Source: Ignavibacteriales bacterium
Lineage (GTDB): Bacteria; Bacteroidota; Ignavibacteria; UBA10030
Length of the DNA: 53,918 bases
NCBI GenBank assembly: GCA_016186715.1
Contig: JACPLA010000063.1
Span: 1 to 53,918 of the forward strand
Reading direction: 5' to 3'
Part shown: in pieces, positions 26,042 through 34,981 of the stretch
Layout: every line of letters begins with the position of its first letter
Position numbering within the stretch: position 1 is the first letter of the stretch
Program-made: the position numbers and the translations under genes
Notes under the pieces: generated by a model
Told to the model about the DNA's origin: nothing
The model's input: the letters and a program-made list of their open reading frames with translations, nothing else
The model's database searches: none

Positions 26042-27693
26042 AACAGTACCTTGCAGAGAAAGTCGAGGCGGCGCTTGCGTCGCTTGGCTACGGCGGACAA
26101 GTGATCCCCGTATTCGAAAGGCCGAAGCTTGAAGCTCATGGCGACCTGACGACCAATGCGGCAATGATTCTGGCAAAATCGATGGGAAAGAACCCCCGGG
26201 CCATTGCTCGGGAGATTGCCTCCGCTTTGAAACTGGAGCGGGAGGATGTGGTCAGAGTGGAGATCGCCGGCCCGGGATTTATCAATTTCTATTTTGCCGA
26301 TTCGTTCTTTACGAGAAAACTCTCTGTGATTTTGAGCGAGGGTTCCCGCTTCGGTCGGTCGAACACAGGACAAGCGAGGAAGACTCAGGTGGAGTTTGTC
26401 AGCGCCAACCCGACAGGGCCGCTCAGCGTTGGTCACGGTCGGCAGGCCGCCATCGGCGACACGATTGCCAATCTTCTGGAGTGGACGGGACACGATGTAA
26501 CACGCGAGTATTACTACAACAATGCGGGTCGACAGATGCGGAAGCTCGCCGAATCGACGTACGCACGGTATCAACAGCTGTTCAATGCTTCCTATCCGTT
26601 TCCGGAGGACGGCTATCAGGGGGAATACATCAAGGAGGTGGCTGAACGGCTGAAGACCGAACGTGGCGACCGCTTGACGGCGATGGAAAGGGAGGCGGCT
26701 CTCTCCGTTTGCAAGGAGGCGGCAGAGACGGTCTTGTTCGAAGAGATCAAAAAAGTCCTTGCTCGTATCGGCGTTCGCTTCGATGTGTTTTTCAATGAGG
26801 ACTCTCTTTATACAACGGGCAAGCTGCAGGAAGTTGTGGAGGAGTTTCGCAGACGGGGTCTGGCGTATGAGAAGGACGGAGCCGTCTGGCTTAAGGCAAC
26901 GGAGCTCGGACTCGATCAGGACCGGGTCATCATCAAAAGTACGGGCGAGCCCACGTACCGCCTGCCGGACATTGCCTATCATCGGGAGAAATTCCGCCGT
27001 GGGTTCGACCTGATTGTCGACATCTTTGGGGCCGATCATGTTGCCACGATTCCCGACGTTCTGGCCGGTGTCAAGGCGCTCGGCTATGATACCGAAAAGG
27101 TGAAGGTTGTGATTCACCAGTTTGTGACTTTAATGAGAGACGGGGAGCAGGTCAAGATGTCGAAACGGTCCGCAAACTTTGTGACGTTGGATGAACTGAT
27201 TGATGAAGTCGGCACCGACGCAGTCCGATTCTTTTTCATTATGAGGTCGATCTCAAGCCATCTCGAGTTCGACTTGAATCTTGCCAAGGAGCAATCGGAA
27301 AAAAACCCTGTCTATTATCTTCAGTACGCCCACGCCCGCATAGCAAGCATTCTTCGGTTCGCGGAATCGGAGGGTGTCATCGGACCCGATCGATCGATGC
27401 TTGCTTCGGCCGATCTCTCTCTCCTCAAGGAAACCTCGGAGCTGGTTCTGGTGAAACTTTTGCTCGCGTTTCCCGAGGTCGTCAGCTCCTCGGCAGAATC
27501 CCTTGAACCTCATCGGGTGCCCACGTATCTGGGGGAGGTGGCGACAGCATTCCACAGGTTTTATCATGAGCACCGTGTTGTTATTCCGGATCGGGGGCTC
27601 GCGGGCGCGCGCCTGGCTTTATGCGGCGCAGCTCAGCGTGTTCTTGCAAACGGCCTTCAAATACTGGGAATTTCTGCGCGGGAGAAGATGTGA
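26038..27693 (+). CDS. argS: Arginyl-tRNA synthetase
   Basis: A 551-residue class I aminoacyl-tRNA synthetase. The N-terminal Add1 domain holds FERPKLEAHGDLTTNAAMIL. The HIGH-type motif lies in SANPTGPLSVGHGRQA, and the KMSKS-type loop is VKMSKRSANFVTLDELIDEV. The C-terminal DALR anticodon-binding domain contains YLQYAHARIASILRFAE. The ATG at 26038 overlaps the rsfS stop (ATGA). The frame is open to 25909, but that part lies inside rsfS and is rejected. Length matches the family (550-580). Confidence 0.97.
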   Translation: MKQYLAEKVEAALASLGYGGQVIPVFERPKLEAHGDLTTNAAMILAKSMGKNPRAIAREIASALKLEREDVVRVEIAGPGFINFYFADSFFTRKLSVILSEGSRFGRSNTGQARKTQVEFVSANPTGPLSVGHGRQAAIGDTIANLLEWTGHDVTREYYYNNAGRQMRKLAESTYARYQQLFNASYPFPEDGYQGEYIKEVAERLKTERGDRLTAMEREAALSVCKEAAETVLFEEIKKVLARIGVRFDVFFNEDSLYTTGKLQEVVEEFRRRGLAYEKDGAVWLKATELGLDQDRVIIKSTGEPTYRLPDIAYHREKFRRGFDLIVDIFGADHVATIPDVLAGVKALGYDTEKVKVVIHQFVTLMRDGEQVKMSKRSANFVTLDELIDEVGTDAVRFFFIMRSISSHLEFDLNLAKEQSEKNPVYYLQYAHARIASILRFAESEGVIGPDRSMLASADLSLLKETSELVLVKLLLAFPEVVSSSAESLEPHRVPTYLGEVATAFHRFYHEHRVVIPDRGLAGARLALCGAAQRVLANGLQILGISAREKM

Positions 27694-27896
27694 CGGTTTG
27701 ACAATCGGGGGAAAATTCTTTAGCTTCTTCCATTCTCAACAAGCATTCAAGGAAGTCGCCCGCCCCTCTTCTTGATACCGCACGATTCAGGCCTTTCACG
27801 AAGTACCTTCGATGTTCTGATTTCATGACGTTCCCGGGCCAAGGCATCCCCCGTGCAATGCCAGCCCGTTGATCGTTTATCATTCTTGCGAGTCCA
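27694..27896 (+). promoter_or_regulatory. Gap before the polysaccharide locus, probable promoter region
   Basis: These 203 bases separate argS from the first polysaccharide gene. No terminator hairpin with a T-run and no convincing promoter boxes can be seen. By position it is the most likely place for the promoter of the long downstream operon. That is inference from layout only. Confidence 0.3.
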
Positions 27897-28382
27897 ATGA
27901 GATTCAAAACCGGCCCAATTGATGGCGTTGTTCTTAAAGAGTTGAAGGTCCACACAGATCGCCGCGGGTGGCTGTCCGAACTCTTTCGCAGCGACAATGT
28001 CAAACCAGAGTTTTTTCCTGTCATGGGATACGTTTCTGCGACCAGACCGGGTGTGGCACGCGGACCTCATGAGCACCGGATGCAAGCCGATTTCTTCTGT
28101 TTTGTGGGTCCTTCGATGTTTCGCGTCGTTTGTTGGGACAGCCGGAAGAATTCGCCCACGTGCGGGAATAAGATCGTGACGGAGGGCGGGGAAGATCGTC
28201 CCATCTCCCTGCTCGTTCCACCGGGTGTCGTTCATGCGTACACCAACATCGGATCGACCGAAGGATGGGTGATGAATTTTCCCAATGCCCTGTACGGCGG
28301 AAAAGGGAGGGCAGAGGAAGTGGATGAAATCAGACACGAGGATGATCCGGAAACCGTCTTCAGAATGGACGATCTCTCATGA
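27897..28382 (+). CDS. dTDP-4-dehydrorhamnose 3,5-epimerase-like cupin (RmlC family)
   Basis: A 161-residue cupin of the RmlC family. DRRGWLSELFRSD corresponds to the DxRGxxxExF start motif. The histidines of VARGPHEHRMQADFFCFVG match the catalytic region, and LLVPPGVVHAYTNIG corresponds to the later PxGxxHG strand. It would epimerise a dTDP-4-keto-6-deoxyhexose or a related sugar. It is at the short end of the family and its residues around the active site differ from classical RmlC (Gly-Pro-His-Glu-His rather than Gly-Leu-His-Tyr-Gln), so another keto-sugar may be the substrate. It overlaps rfbB by 4 bases, consistent with a shared pathway. Confidence 0.8.
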   Translation: MRFKTGPIDGVVLKELKVHTDRRGWLSELFRSDNVKPEFFPVMGYVSATRPGVARGPHEHRMQADFFCFVGPSMFRVVCWDSRKNSPTCGNKIVTEGGEDRPISLLVPPGVVHAYTNIGSTEGWVMNFPNALYGGKGRAEEVDEIRHEDDPETVFRMDDLS

Positions 28383-29383
28383 ATATTCTGATCACCGGCG
28401 GAGCCGGATTCATCGGAAGCAATCTCGTATGGTACTTTGTCAAGAAGTATCCGTCGTATCGCGTTGTCAATTTGGACAAATTGACCTATGCAGGGAACCT
28501 GGAGAATCTCGAAGGATTGAAAGGAGCTCGGAATTACGTTTTCGTCAAGGGGGACATTTGCGATCGGGAAATGGTCGGGCAGCTGGTTCGGGATCAGGGG
28601 ATCGACACAATCGTGAATCTCGCGGCAGAATCCCACGTGGACCGAAGCATCATGGGAGCGGCGGAATTCATTCAGACCAACGTGGGGGGGACAAACGTGC
28701 TTCTGGAGATCGCAAAGGATCTGGGGATTCAACGGTATGTTCAAATCTCGACCGACGAGGTTTACGGATCACTTGGGCCGAACGGATACTTTACCGAGAC
28801 CACTCCTTTGCATCCGAACAGTCCGTATGCGGCGAGCAAAGCCTCGGCGGATCTCCTGGTTTTCGCTTACCAGCATACATTTGGTGTGCCGGCAGTTGTT
28901 ACCCGGTGTTCCAACAACTACGGTCCTTACCAGTTTCCTGAGAAGCTCATCCCTTTGATGATTGCCAATGCCTCGAATGACAAACAATTGCCAGTATACG
29001 GAGACGGGATGAACGTTCGGGACTGGCTGCATGTCCGGGATCATTGCGCGGCCATTGACGCTGTGCTGCACCGCGGCCGGATCGGCCAGATCTATAACAT
29101 CGGGGGCAACAACGAAAAACACAACCTGGAACTGGTCAGATTGCTCCTTCGGCATCTCGGCAAATCAGAGTCGCTCATCACATTCGTCAAGGATCGTCTG
29201 GGTCACGACCGGCGGTATGCCATCGACTCATCCAAGATCCAACAAGAGCTTGGATGGACGCCGTCGTATACGTTCGAACAAGGTATTGAGGAGACCGTCA
29301 AGTGGTATCTGGCAAACAGACCGTGGTGGGAGAGGATTATCAGCGGCGAGTATCGGGAGTACTATCGGAAGATGTACGGATGA
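28379..29383 (+). CDS. rfbB: dTDP-glucose 4,6-dehydratase
   Basis: A 334-residue extended short-chain dehydrogenase. It shows the NAD-binding ITGGAGFIGSNLV, NLAAESHVDRSI, QISTDEVYGSLG, the catalytic YAASKAS (Tyr-x3-Lys) and TRCSNNYGPYQFPEKLIPLM. Together these are diagnostic of RmlB/RfbB, which turns dTDP-glucose into dTDP-4-keto-6-deoxyglucose. It is coupled to the upstream epimerase by a 4-base overlap. RmlA (dTDP-glucose synthesis) and RmlD (final reductase) are not in the window, so the end product, rhamnose or an amino sugar, is undecided. Confidence 0.96.
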   Translation: MNILITGGAGFIGSNLVWYFVKKYPSYRVVNLDKLTYAGNLENLEGLKGARNYVFVKGDICDREMVGQLVRDQGIDTIVNLAAESHVDRSIMGAAEFIQTNVGGTNVLLEIAKDLGIQRYVQISTDEVYGSLGPNGYFTETTPLHPNSPYAASKASADLLVFAYQHTFGVPAVVTRCSNNYGPYQFPEKLIPLMIANASNDKQLPVYGDGMNVRDWLHVRDHCAAIDAVLHRGRIGQIYNIGGNNEKHNLELVRLLLRHLGKSESLITFVKDRLGHDRRYAIDSSKIQQELGWTPSYTFEQGIEETVKWYLANRPWWERIISGEYREYYRKMYG

Positions 29384-29385
29384 CT

Positions 29386-29440
29386 CAATGTGCAATTGGC
29401 AATTATCAATTGACCATTGCTAATTGCCAATTGTTCATTG
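29386..29440. repeat. AT-rich long hairpin between rfbB and wecB
   Basis: CAATGTGCAATTGGCAATTA (29386-29405) pairs with TAATTGCCAATTGTTCATTG (29421-29440) at 18 of 20 positions around a 15-base loop. It starts 3 bases after the rfbB stop. Smaller CAATTG palindromes are nested within it. It may be a dispersed repeat or a processing/attenuation structure inside the polysaccharide operon. Confidence 0.65.
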
Positions 29441-29468
29441 ATATCTTCAATCAATCTTTAATTTCTTC

Positions 29469-30569
29469 TTGAAAACCATTCTCTCTGTCGTAGGTGCGCG
29501 GCCGAATTTCATGAAGGTTGCTCCGCTGCATAAAGCATTCTGCCATCATGCATCGCTTTTCCGGAATGTGATTGTCCATACGGGGCAGCACTACGACGAC
29601 ACCATGTCCAAAGTCTTCTTTGATGATCTCGAACTTCCCCATCCCGATTTTTTCCTTGGGGTCGGATCGGGGACGCACGCCGTTCAAACCGCCAGGATCA
29701 TGATGGAGTTCGAGAAGGTGCTCACGGAACAGGAGCCGCAACTTGTGATCGTCGTGGGGGATGTGAATTCAACGGTTGCGTGCAGCCTCGTCAGTGTGAA
29801 GCTTGGAGTTCCCGTTGCCCATGTCGAGGCGGGGCTCCGGAGCTTCGACAGGACAATGCCCGAAGAAATCAATCGAATGCTCACAGATGCGATCTCCGAA
29901 TACCTGTTTGTCACGGAGCCAAGCGGAGTTGAGAATCTGTTGAGGGAAGGAGTCAACGAGAACAAGATTTTTCTTGTCGGTAACGTGATGATTGACTCCC
30001 TCAATCTCTATCGCAAGAAGGCTCAGACCAGGTCGGTGTTGAAAACGTTCGGTCTAGAAGCGAAACAGTTCATGCTCGTGACGCTTCACCGGCCCAGCAA
30101 TGTCGATGAGCGATCGAGCCTGGAAAAAATTCTGTCGATCTTTGAACGCCTTGAAGACAGGACCACAATTATCTTCCCCGTTCATCCAAGAACTCGAAAG
30201 ATGTTGGATAGTTTCGGGTTGTCCCGGCGGGCTGCCCGCATCAAAGCGTTGAAATTGATGGATCCCATCGGATATCTCGAGTTTTTGAACCTTATGGAGC
30301 ACGCAAAACTGGTTCTGACTGATTCCGGGGGCATCCAGGAAGAAACGACGTTCCTGGGAATTCCGTGCCTGACGATGAGAGAGAACACCGAACGTCCGAT
30401 TACAGTGGAAGTGGGGACCAACGAGGTCTGCGGGGTTGATGACAAATTGATCGTGCAAAAGAGTCTTGAGATTTTGAATGGGAAACAGAAAACCGGCCAG
30501 GTACCGGAGCTGTGGGATGGAAAAACGGCCGAGCGGATTGTGAATATTCTTATCACCAAGCTTACATGA
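29469..30569 (+). CDS. wecB: UDP-N-acetylglucosamine 2-epimerase (non-hydrolysing)
   Basis: A 366-residue epimerase that converts UDP-GlcNAc to UDP-ManNAc. Diagnostic segments are VVGARPNFMKVAPL, HTGQHYDDTMSKVFFDDL, VGDVNSTVACSLV, HVEAGLRSFDRTMPEEINR, VTLHRPSNVD, TDSGGIQEETTFLGIPCLT and RENTERPITVEVGTN. The start is a TTG at 29469, since no ATG or GTG precedes the first strand; no ribosome site is obvious. The partner dehydrogenase WecC is not in the window. Its stop overlaps the start of the export gene by 4 bases. Confidence 0.95.
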   Translation: MKTILSVVGARPNFMKVAPLHKAFCHHASLFRNVIVHTGQHYDDTMSKVFFDDLELPHPDFFLGVGSGTHAVQTARIMMEFEKVLTEQEPQLVIVVGDVNSTVACSLVSVKLGVPVAHVEAGLRSFDRTMPEEINRMLTDAISEYLFVTEPSGVENLLREGVNENKIFLVGNVMIDSLNLYRKKAQTRSVLKTFGLEAKQFMLVTLHRPSNVDERSSLEKILSIFERLEDRTTIIFPVHPRTRKMLDSFGLSRRAARIKALKLMDPIGYLEFLNLMEHAKLVLTDSGGIQEETTFLGIPCLTMRENTERPITVEVGTNEVCGVDDKLIVQKSLEILNGKQKTGQVPELWDGKTAERIVNILITKLT

Positions 30570-32260
30570 GAATTCTCATGAAAACATACCCTCTGATGTT
30601 TTTTGTTGTCCTGCTGCTCGCAGCAGGGGTTGAGACTCTTGCACAAACCGGCTCGCGAATTGGCCGGGCGACTGACCGCACGGCGACAGGACTGGGATCA
30701 ACCCTTGAACAGTTCTTCGAACTGGATCCACGTTCTCAGCAAATACCGATTGTGATTCCATTGGAAGAGGCGGTTGAACCGACGGAATATATTGTCGGGC
30801 CGAACGATGTTTTCGCTCTCCTGGCCCTGGGAGCCTTCAATACCGCTTTCCAACTTGTTGTCTCTCCGGAAGGAACGCTGATTGTTCCCGGAGCCGGGGA
30901 AATTCAGGTCGCGGGCCAGAACCTGGAGCAGGTCAAGACGAGTGTCATCGCAGAAGTGACAAGAGCGTTTAAGATAACCAAACCGAGTTTCACTCTGTTT
31001 ACTCCGCGGCAATTCATCGTCAATATCGTAGGGGCCGTCCAATCTCCCGGTCCCTATATTGCATCGGCGGCCATGAGAGTGGACAAAGTCATCGCGCTGG
31101 CAAACGACCGGCCTCAAGGTATTTCCCCGGCACAAATCGCGCCTCCGAGTTCAACGAGGAATATCATCCTCAGACGGAAGGGTCAACCCGATCGCCGTGT
31201 CGATCTCGATCGTTATCTGGCGACGCCAAGAAGCGAGTTCAATCCGTTTGTCCTGGAGGGGGACATTATCATGGTTCCGAAGAAAGATCTTGACCAGTCC
31301 GCGGTCAGCGTCTATGGCGCCGTGAACATGCCGAATCAATACGAATATCGTGAAACCGATAGTCTGGGAGCAATGATCCGGATTGCGGGGGGGCTGACGC
31401 CGAATGCGGATCCATCGAACGTTGAACTGACGCGGCTGTCCCGCGACGCGGCGTCCATGGAGGTCATGATCATCGACGCGACCAGGATCCTGCAGGGTGT
31501 TGAGCCGGATTATCCGGTTCAGAACAAGGATCGGGTTCTGGTGCGGCAAAAGCATGATCGGCGGCGGGACTACAAAGTGCATGTACGCGGGGAGATCATG
31601 CTTCCGGGAATGTACCCCATCACGCCGGATAGCACGCGTCTTTCCGAGATCATTCGCCGGGCAGGGGGTCTGACGGAGAATGCCTTTCTGCCCAACGCGG
31701 AGGTGGAACGGAAGATTCTTACGGCGGCCGGAGAGTATGTCGATCTGGCAAAAGAGGCTCTTGTAAACCTCAGGATGAATGACCAGCTTGTGACGCCGGA
31801 AGAACGAGCGTATTACGATCTGGAAGCCTCGTTACGTCGCGGAACGGTGGCGGTTGACTTTGTCGGCTTGCTCGAGCGGAACGACAAGAGTCAGGATATT
31901 ATTCTGAAGGACGGCGACATCGTCTTTATTCCAAGCTCAGACAAGACCGTCTATGTGTACGGCCAGGTGGCGCGGCCCGGCTTCGTTGCCTACAAACAGG
32001 GAGCGGACATTCGATTCTACATCGATCAAGCGGGGGGATATGGTGAGGAAGCGAACAATGGTGGAACACGGATCATCAAAGGAAAGACCCGTGAATGGCT
32101 GGATCCGTCCTTGACGACCATTGAACCAGGTGATTACGTCTGGGTTCCGAAAGACATTCGGTATCCGACAGGTTATTATCTCAATCTCGTGAGTCAGGCG
32201 GCAAGCTTCATCAGCGTCGTTCTCAGCATGACGGTGATAATTCTGCAGTTAACGAAGTAG
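30566..32260 (+). CDS. Wza-type polysaccharide export protein with SLBB-type repeats
   Basis: A 564-residue outer-membrane export protein of the Wza/GumB type. After a signal peptide (MRILMKTYPLMFFVVLLLAA, cut near LAQT), the polysaccharide export domain starts at EYIVGPNDVFALLALGAFN. At least three SLBB-type repeats follow (SVYGAVNMPNQYEYRETDSL, VHVRGEIMLPGMYPITPDST, VYVYGQVARPGFVAYKQGAD). A C-terminal membrane helix (LNLVSQAASFISVVLSMTVI) ends the protein. It is longer than Escherichia coli Wza (~380) because of the additional repeats. The start overlaps the wecB stop (ATGA); a second ATG four codons later (30578) is possible. It would carry finished polysaccharide through the outer membrane with the Wzz-type protein encoded downstream. 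Confidence 0.92.
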   Translation: MRILMKTYPLMFFVVLLLAAGVETLAQTGSRIGRATDRTATGLGSTLEQFFELDPRSQQIPIVIPLEEAVEPTEYIVGPNDVFALLALGAFNTAFQLVVSPEGTLIVPGAGEIQVAGQNLEQVKTSVIAEVTRAFKITKPSFTLFTPRQFIVNIVGAVQSPGPYIASAAMRVDKVIALANDRPQGISPAQIAPPSSTRNIILRRKGQPDRRVDLDRYLATPRSEFNPFVLEGDIIMVPKKDLDQSAVSVYGAVNMPNQYEYRETDSLGAMIRIAGGLTPNADPSNVELTRLSRDAASMEVMIIDATRILQGVEPDYPVQNKDRVLVRQKHDRRRDYKVHVRGEIMLPGMYPITPDSTRLSEIIRRAGGLTENAFLPNAEVERKILTAAGEYVDLAKEALVNLRMNDQLVTPEERAYYDLEASLRRGTVAVDFVGLLERNDKSQDIILKDGDIVFIPSSDKTVYVYGQVARPGFVAYKQGADIRFYIDQAGGYGEEANNGGTRIIKGKTREWLDPSLTTIEPGDYVWVPKDIRYPTGYYLNLVSQAASFISVVLSMTVIILQLTK

Positions 32261-32376
32261 TGTTGTGCGTAGGGGCTGCAAGTATCATCAGTTTTGTGTC
32301 GAGCATGACGGTTAGTACTACCCGACCAGCTCGGACGAACGGGAATCTGATCGTGAAAAGCGGAGAACTTGCATGA
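32260..32376 (+). CDS. Possible 38-residue membrane microprotein, or decayed copy of the export protein tail
   Basis: A GTG at 32260, sharing a base with the TAG stop of the export gene, opens 38 codons that end in a TGA overlapping the wzz ATG (ATGA). The product has a hydrophobic run GAASIISFVSSMTVS, very like QAASFISVVLSMTV at the C-terminus of the preceding export protein. The DNA repeats too (GCAAG...CATCAG...GCATGACGGT). It may be a duplicated and degenerating tail that now serves to couple translation, or a small membrane subunit. No distinct ribosome site is seen. Confidence 0.35.
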   Translation: MLCVGAASIISFVSSMTVSTTRPARTNGNLIVKSGELA

Positions 32377-33551
32377 TTGACTCAAAAGGGTTTCGCCTCT
32401 TTGACTTCCTCGATTTTGTCGTGAAGCGGAAAGAACTCCTCCTCGCGGTTTTTCTCTCTTCACTGGTTGTGACATATTTTGCTGTTTATTTTCTTGTTGA
32501 GGAAAAGTTCGAGGCGACGGCGGTGATCATTCCCCGGGAGGAAGACGTGCAGGGAACAATCAGCGGCATCCTGCGCAGCACAAGGGGGCTTCCGTTTGGC
32601 CTTGGGGCCAAGTCTCAGCTCTCAGAAATCGATCTCTATGAGACCATCATCTTTAGCCGAACGCTGCTCGAGGAAGTGATCCGGAAATTCGATCTTCTTC
32701 GTCAATATGACATTGATACAACCAAGGTGGGCTATATGGAAGGTGCGGTTGAGATCCTTCAGAAGGAGGTCAGGACCAGGGTGACGCCGGAGTCTGCGTT
32801 TCTTGTGAGTGTGCAGGCTTCAACCCGCGAGCGGTCCGCAGAGATGACGAATTTTGTCGTTGTCAGGGTAAACGAAACAATTGTCGACCTCAAGGCCCGG
32901 AGCTCGCGGGAGAACCGGATGTTTCTGGAAAAAAGGGTGGCAGACGTAACCAATCAGCTGAAAGCCGCCGAGGATTCACTCCGCGCCTTCCAGGAACGAA
33001 CGGGGCTTCTCGATGCGAAAGTGCAGTTGGAAGAGATTCTCACAACCCACACCAAGTTGGAATCCGAGCTCGCAGCGGTGGAAGTGAAACGAGGGATCCT
33101 GGACAGGATCATGGGTCAGGAGTCGCCCCAGGTACGTGACCTCGAGATTCAAATTCAGGAGATTCGGAAGAAGCTGGGACAATTGAGGGCAAAAGGCGAG
33201 CCGGGGAGTCCGGTCCTCGGGCTGAAGAAGCTGCCGCAAACGGCCGCCGAATTTGTCCGCCGCTACCGAGACGTGGAAATCAACGGACTGATCCTGGAAT
33301 ATGTGGTTCCTTTGTACGAGCAGGCGAAGATCGAGGAGAAAAAGGACATTCCCGTTCTCCAGGTGATCGATTATGCCGTGCCACCGGCGAAGAAGAGTTT
33401 TCCGCCCCGCACGATCTTTGCGCTCCTTGGGGCTATCTCCGTTACCACACTTGTGATTCTGATTCTCATTGGGCGTGAAATGGTGCGGACTGCCGGTGAT
33501 TCAAAGTGGCTTTCGCTTTTCCGGGAGGCAAGGCGCTGGAGATGGAAATAA
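32373..33551 (+). CDS. Wzz/GumC-type polysaccharide chain-length protein without kinase domain
   Basis: A 392-residue polysaccharide co-polymerase. Helix 1 (LLLAVFLSSLVVTYFAVYFL, ~33-52) is followed by a Wzz domain (EKFEATAVIIPREED). A long coiled-coil periplasmic region (~190-290; FLEKRVADVTNQLKAAEDSL, LESELAAVEVKRGIL) comes next. The proline-rich VIDYAVPPAKKSFPPRTIF motif comes just before helix 2 (FALLGAISVTTLVILILIG). The protein ends soon after helix 2, so no tyrosine autokinase domain is fused. GGAG precedes the ATG at 32373. It should set polymer length and contact the Wza-type protein encoded upstream. Confidence 0.9.
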   Translation: MIDSKGFRLFDFLDFVVKRKELLLAVFLSSLVVTYFAVYFLVEEKFEATAVIIPREEDVQGTISGILRSTRGLPFGLGAKSQLSEIDLYETIIFSRTLLEEVIRKFDLLRQYDIDTTKVGYMEGAVEILQKEVRTRVTPESAFLVSVQASTRERSAEMTNFVVVRVNETIVDLKARSSRENRMFLEKRVADVTNQLKAAEDSLRAFQERTGLLDAKVQLEEILTTHTKLESELAAVEVKRGILDRIMGQESPQVRDLEIQIQEIRKKLGQLRAKGEPGSPVLGLKKLPQTAAEFVRRYRDVEINGLILEYVVPLYEQAKIEEKKDIPVLQVIDYAVPPAKKSFPPRTIFALLGAISVTTLVILILIGREMVRTAGDSKWLSLFREARRWRWK

Positions 33552-34981
33552 CGTCGGGTACATTGGCTGATGACCGGGGCTCGCCCTGGAGTCTGGGTGG
33601 TTCCGGCGAGGGATTCCTTGCTCTGGTATTGGGCGGCAGCTTGAGCCTCTTCTATGCGATTGTCCTCGGAGTTTCCAACGGATCAACTGCAGCCGTCCTG
33701 TCCCTCCCCCTCCTCGCGGTCTTTCTCCTGATCCAGTCAAATTACAGGATCGCACTGGCACTCCTGATCATCAGCATCTTCATGAACTTTCACGTCTGGC
33801 GATACAGCACTGCTGTCTTGTTTGCCGTCCCCCTTGGTCTTTCCTTTCTCTGGAATTATCGGGATATCGAATGGAAATGGTTTAAGAACAGGCTGAATAT
33901 TCCGCTCCTTGCGTACGCCGTATGCGCCCTTCCGTCGCTTCTCAACGCTTCAAACCCGGTGCTGAGTAGCGTGCTCTTATTCAATGTGGCAGCGTTTCTT
34001 GTCGTCTTTTACGTGCTGATAGCCACTCTCAGGACTCCCGAAGATCTCAAGAGAGTGGCGGGTCTGTACCTTTTGACAGCCGTTGTGAATAGCCTCGTCG
34101 TGTTTCTCGAATTCTGGTCGACCGGAAGGAGATCGTTTGGATTTTCCTGGATCTTCTTTGTGGATTATGCCGGGCTGGGAATCTGCGTGTCTGCTGCGAT
34201 GGCGCTGGTGTCGAAGGGAAAAAGCCGTTTCATCATGCTTGTGGTATCGACTGTTCTCGTCATCGCTCTTGTCCTCACGCAAACGCGCGGAATTTGGCTG
34301 GCGACCCTTGTTGCTCTGGCCTTTGTCGGCGTGCATGCCTTGCGTCATCCCGCCATCATGGGGGAAACCAGAAAACGGATTTTCAAAACGCTGGCCATCG
34401 GGGCCGTTGTGATTCTAGGCGTCGCTACAGTAGTGGTCGTGGCAAACCCGTACATTGAGAAGCGTGCAACGGAATTGGGGGGCGGGGCGGAGCAATTCAC
34501 CGAATACGGATCCGTTCCAAATTCCATCATTTCGCGACTGCTGATTTGGGACACCGCGCTGAACGCGTTTTTGGCAAATCCGATCATCGGTGTCGGGGTG
34601 TACGGGTTTGCCTCATCTTCCCATGAGTACGCAGACGTGCCTTCGCAGTACTACCGAAAATACGTGCGCGATCTGTCCCCGCACCAAACCTTTCTGGCTG
34701 TGCTGGCTGAAACGGGAATCATCGGTGCGATCGGATTCGGGGTCTTCTTCTTCAGTCTTCTGCAAACCGCCTTTCGCTCGATTAACCGTGCCTTGGATGA
34801 CCGCGGGAGGAGATACGCGTTTGTCTGTGCAATGGCGGTGATCTATTGTGCGGTTTCGATGTTTATCACCGATGCATGGCTCTGGGGTCAACAAATCGTC
34901 CTGCTGGGAATAGTGGCGGGATCGATGATTGCCAACGGGAAAATTAGCGGGCCGACTGGTGAGACCGGTACAAGCGCATGA
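33542..34981 (+). CDS. O-antigen ligase/polymerase family membrane protein (Wzy/WaaL-like)
   Basis: A 479-residue protein with about ten to twelve membrane helices. It shows the O-antigen ligase (Wzy_C) pattern: a helix with LTQTRGIWLATLVALAF, then a large loop containing SRLLIWDTALNAFLANPIIG and HQTFLAVLAETGIIGAIGFG. It would polymerise repeat units or ligate the chain to its carrier. The ATG at 33542 (MEITSG) is preferred over the open frame at 33506; it overlaps the wzz stop by 10 bases. It is coupled to the flippase downstream by 4 bases. Polymerase or ligase cannot be decided from sequence alone. Confidence 0.87.
   Translation: MEITSGTLADDRGSPWSLGGSGEGFLALVLGGSLSLFYAIVLGVSNGSTAAVLSLPLLAVFLLIQSNYRIALALLIISIFMNFHVWRYSTAVLFAVPLGLSFLWNYRDIEWKWFKNRLNIPLLAYAVCALPSLLNASNPVLSSVLLFNVAAFLVVFYVLIATLRTPEDLKRVAGLYLLTAVVNSLVVFLEFWSTGRRSFGFSWIFFVDYAGLGICVSAAMALVSKGKSRFIMLVVSTVLVIALVLTQTRGIWLATLVALAFVGVHALRHPAIMGETRKRIFKTLAIGAVVILGVATVVVVANPYIEKRATELGGGAEQFTEYGSVPNSIISRLLIWDTALNAFLANPIIGVGVYGFASSSHEYADVPSQYYRKYVRDLSPHQTFLAVLAETGIIGAIGFGVFFFSLLQTAFRSINRALDDRGRRYAFVCAMAVIYCAVSMFITDAWLWGQQIVLLGIVAGSMIANGKISGPTGETGTSA

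Noticed and set aside
25927-27117. 396-codon frame on the minus strand
   Set aside because: It is antisense to argS, which has all synthetase motifs.
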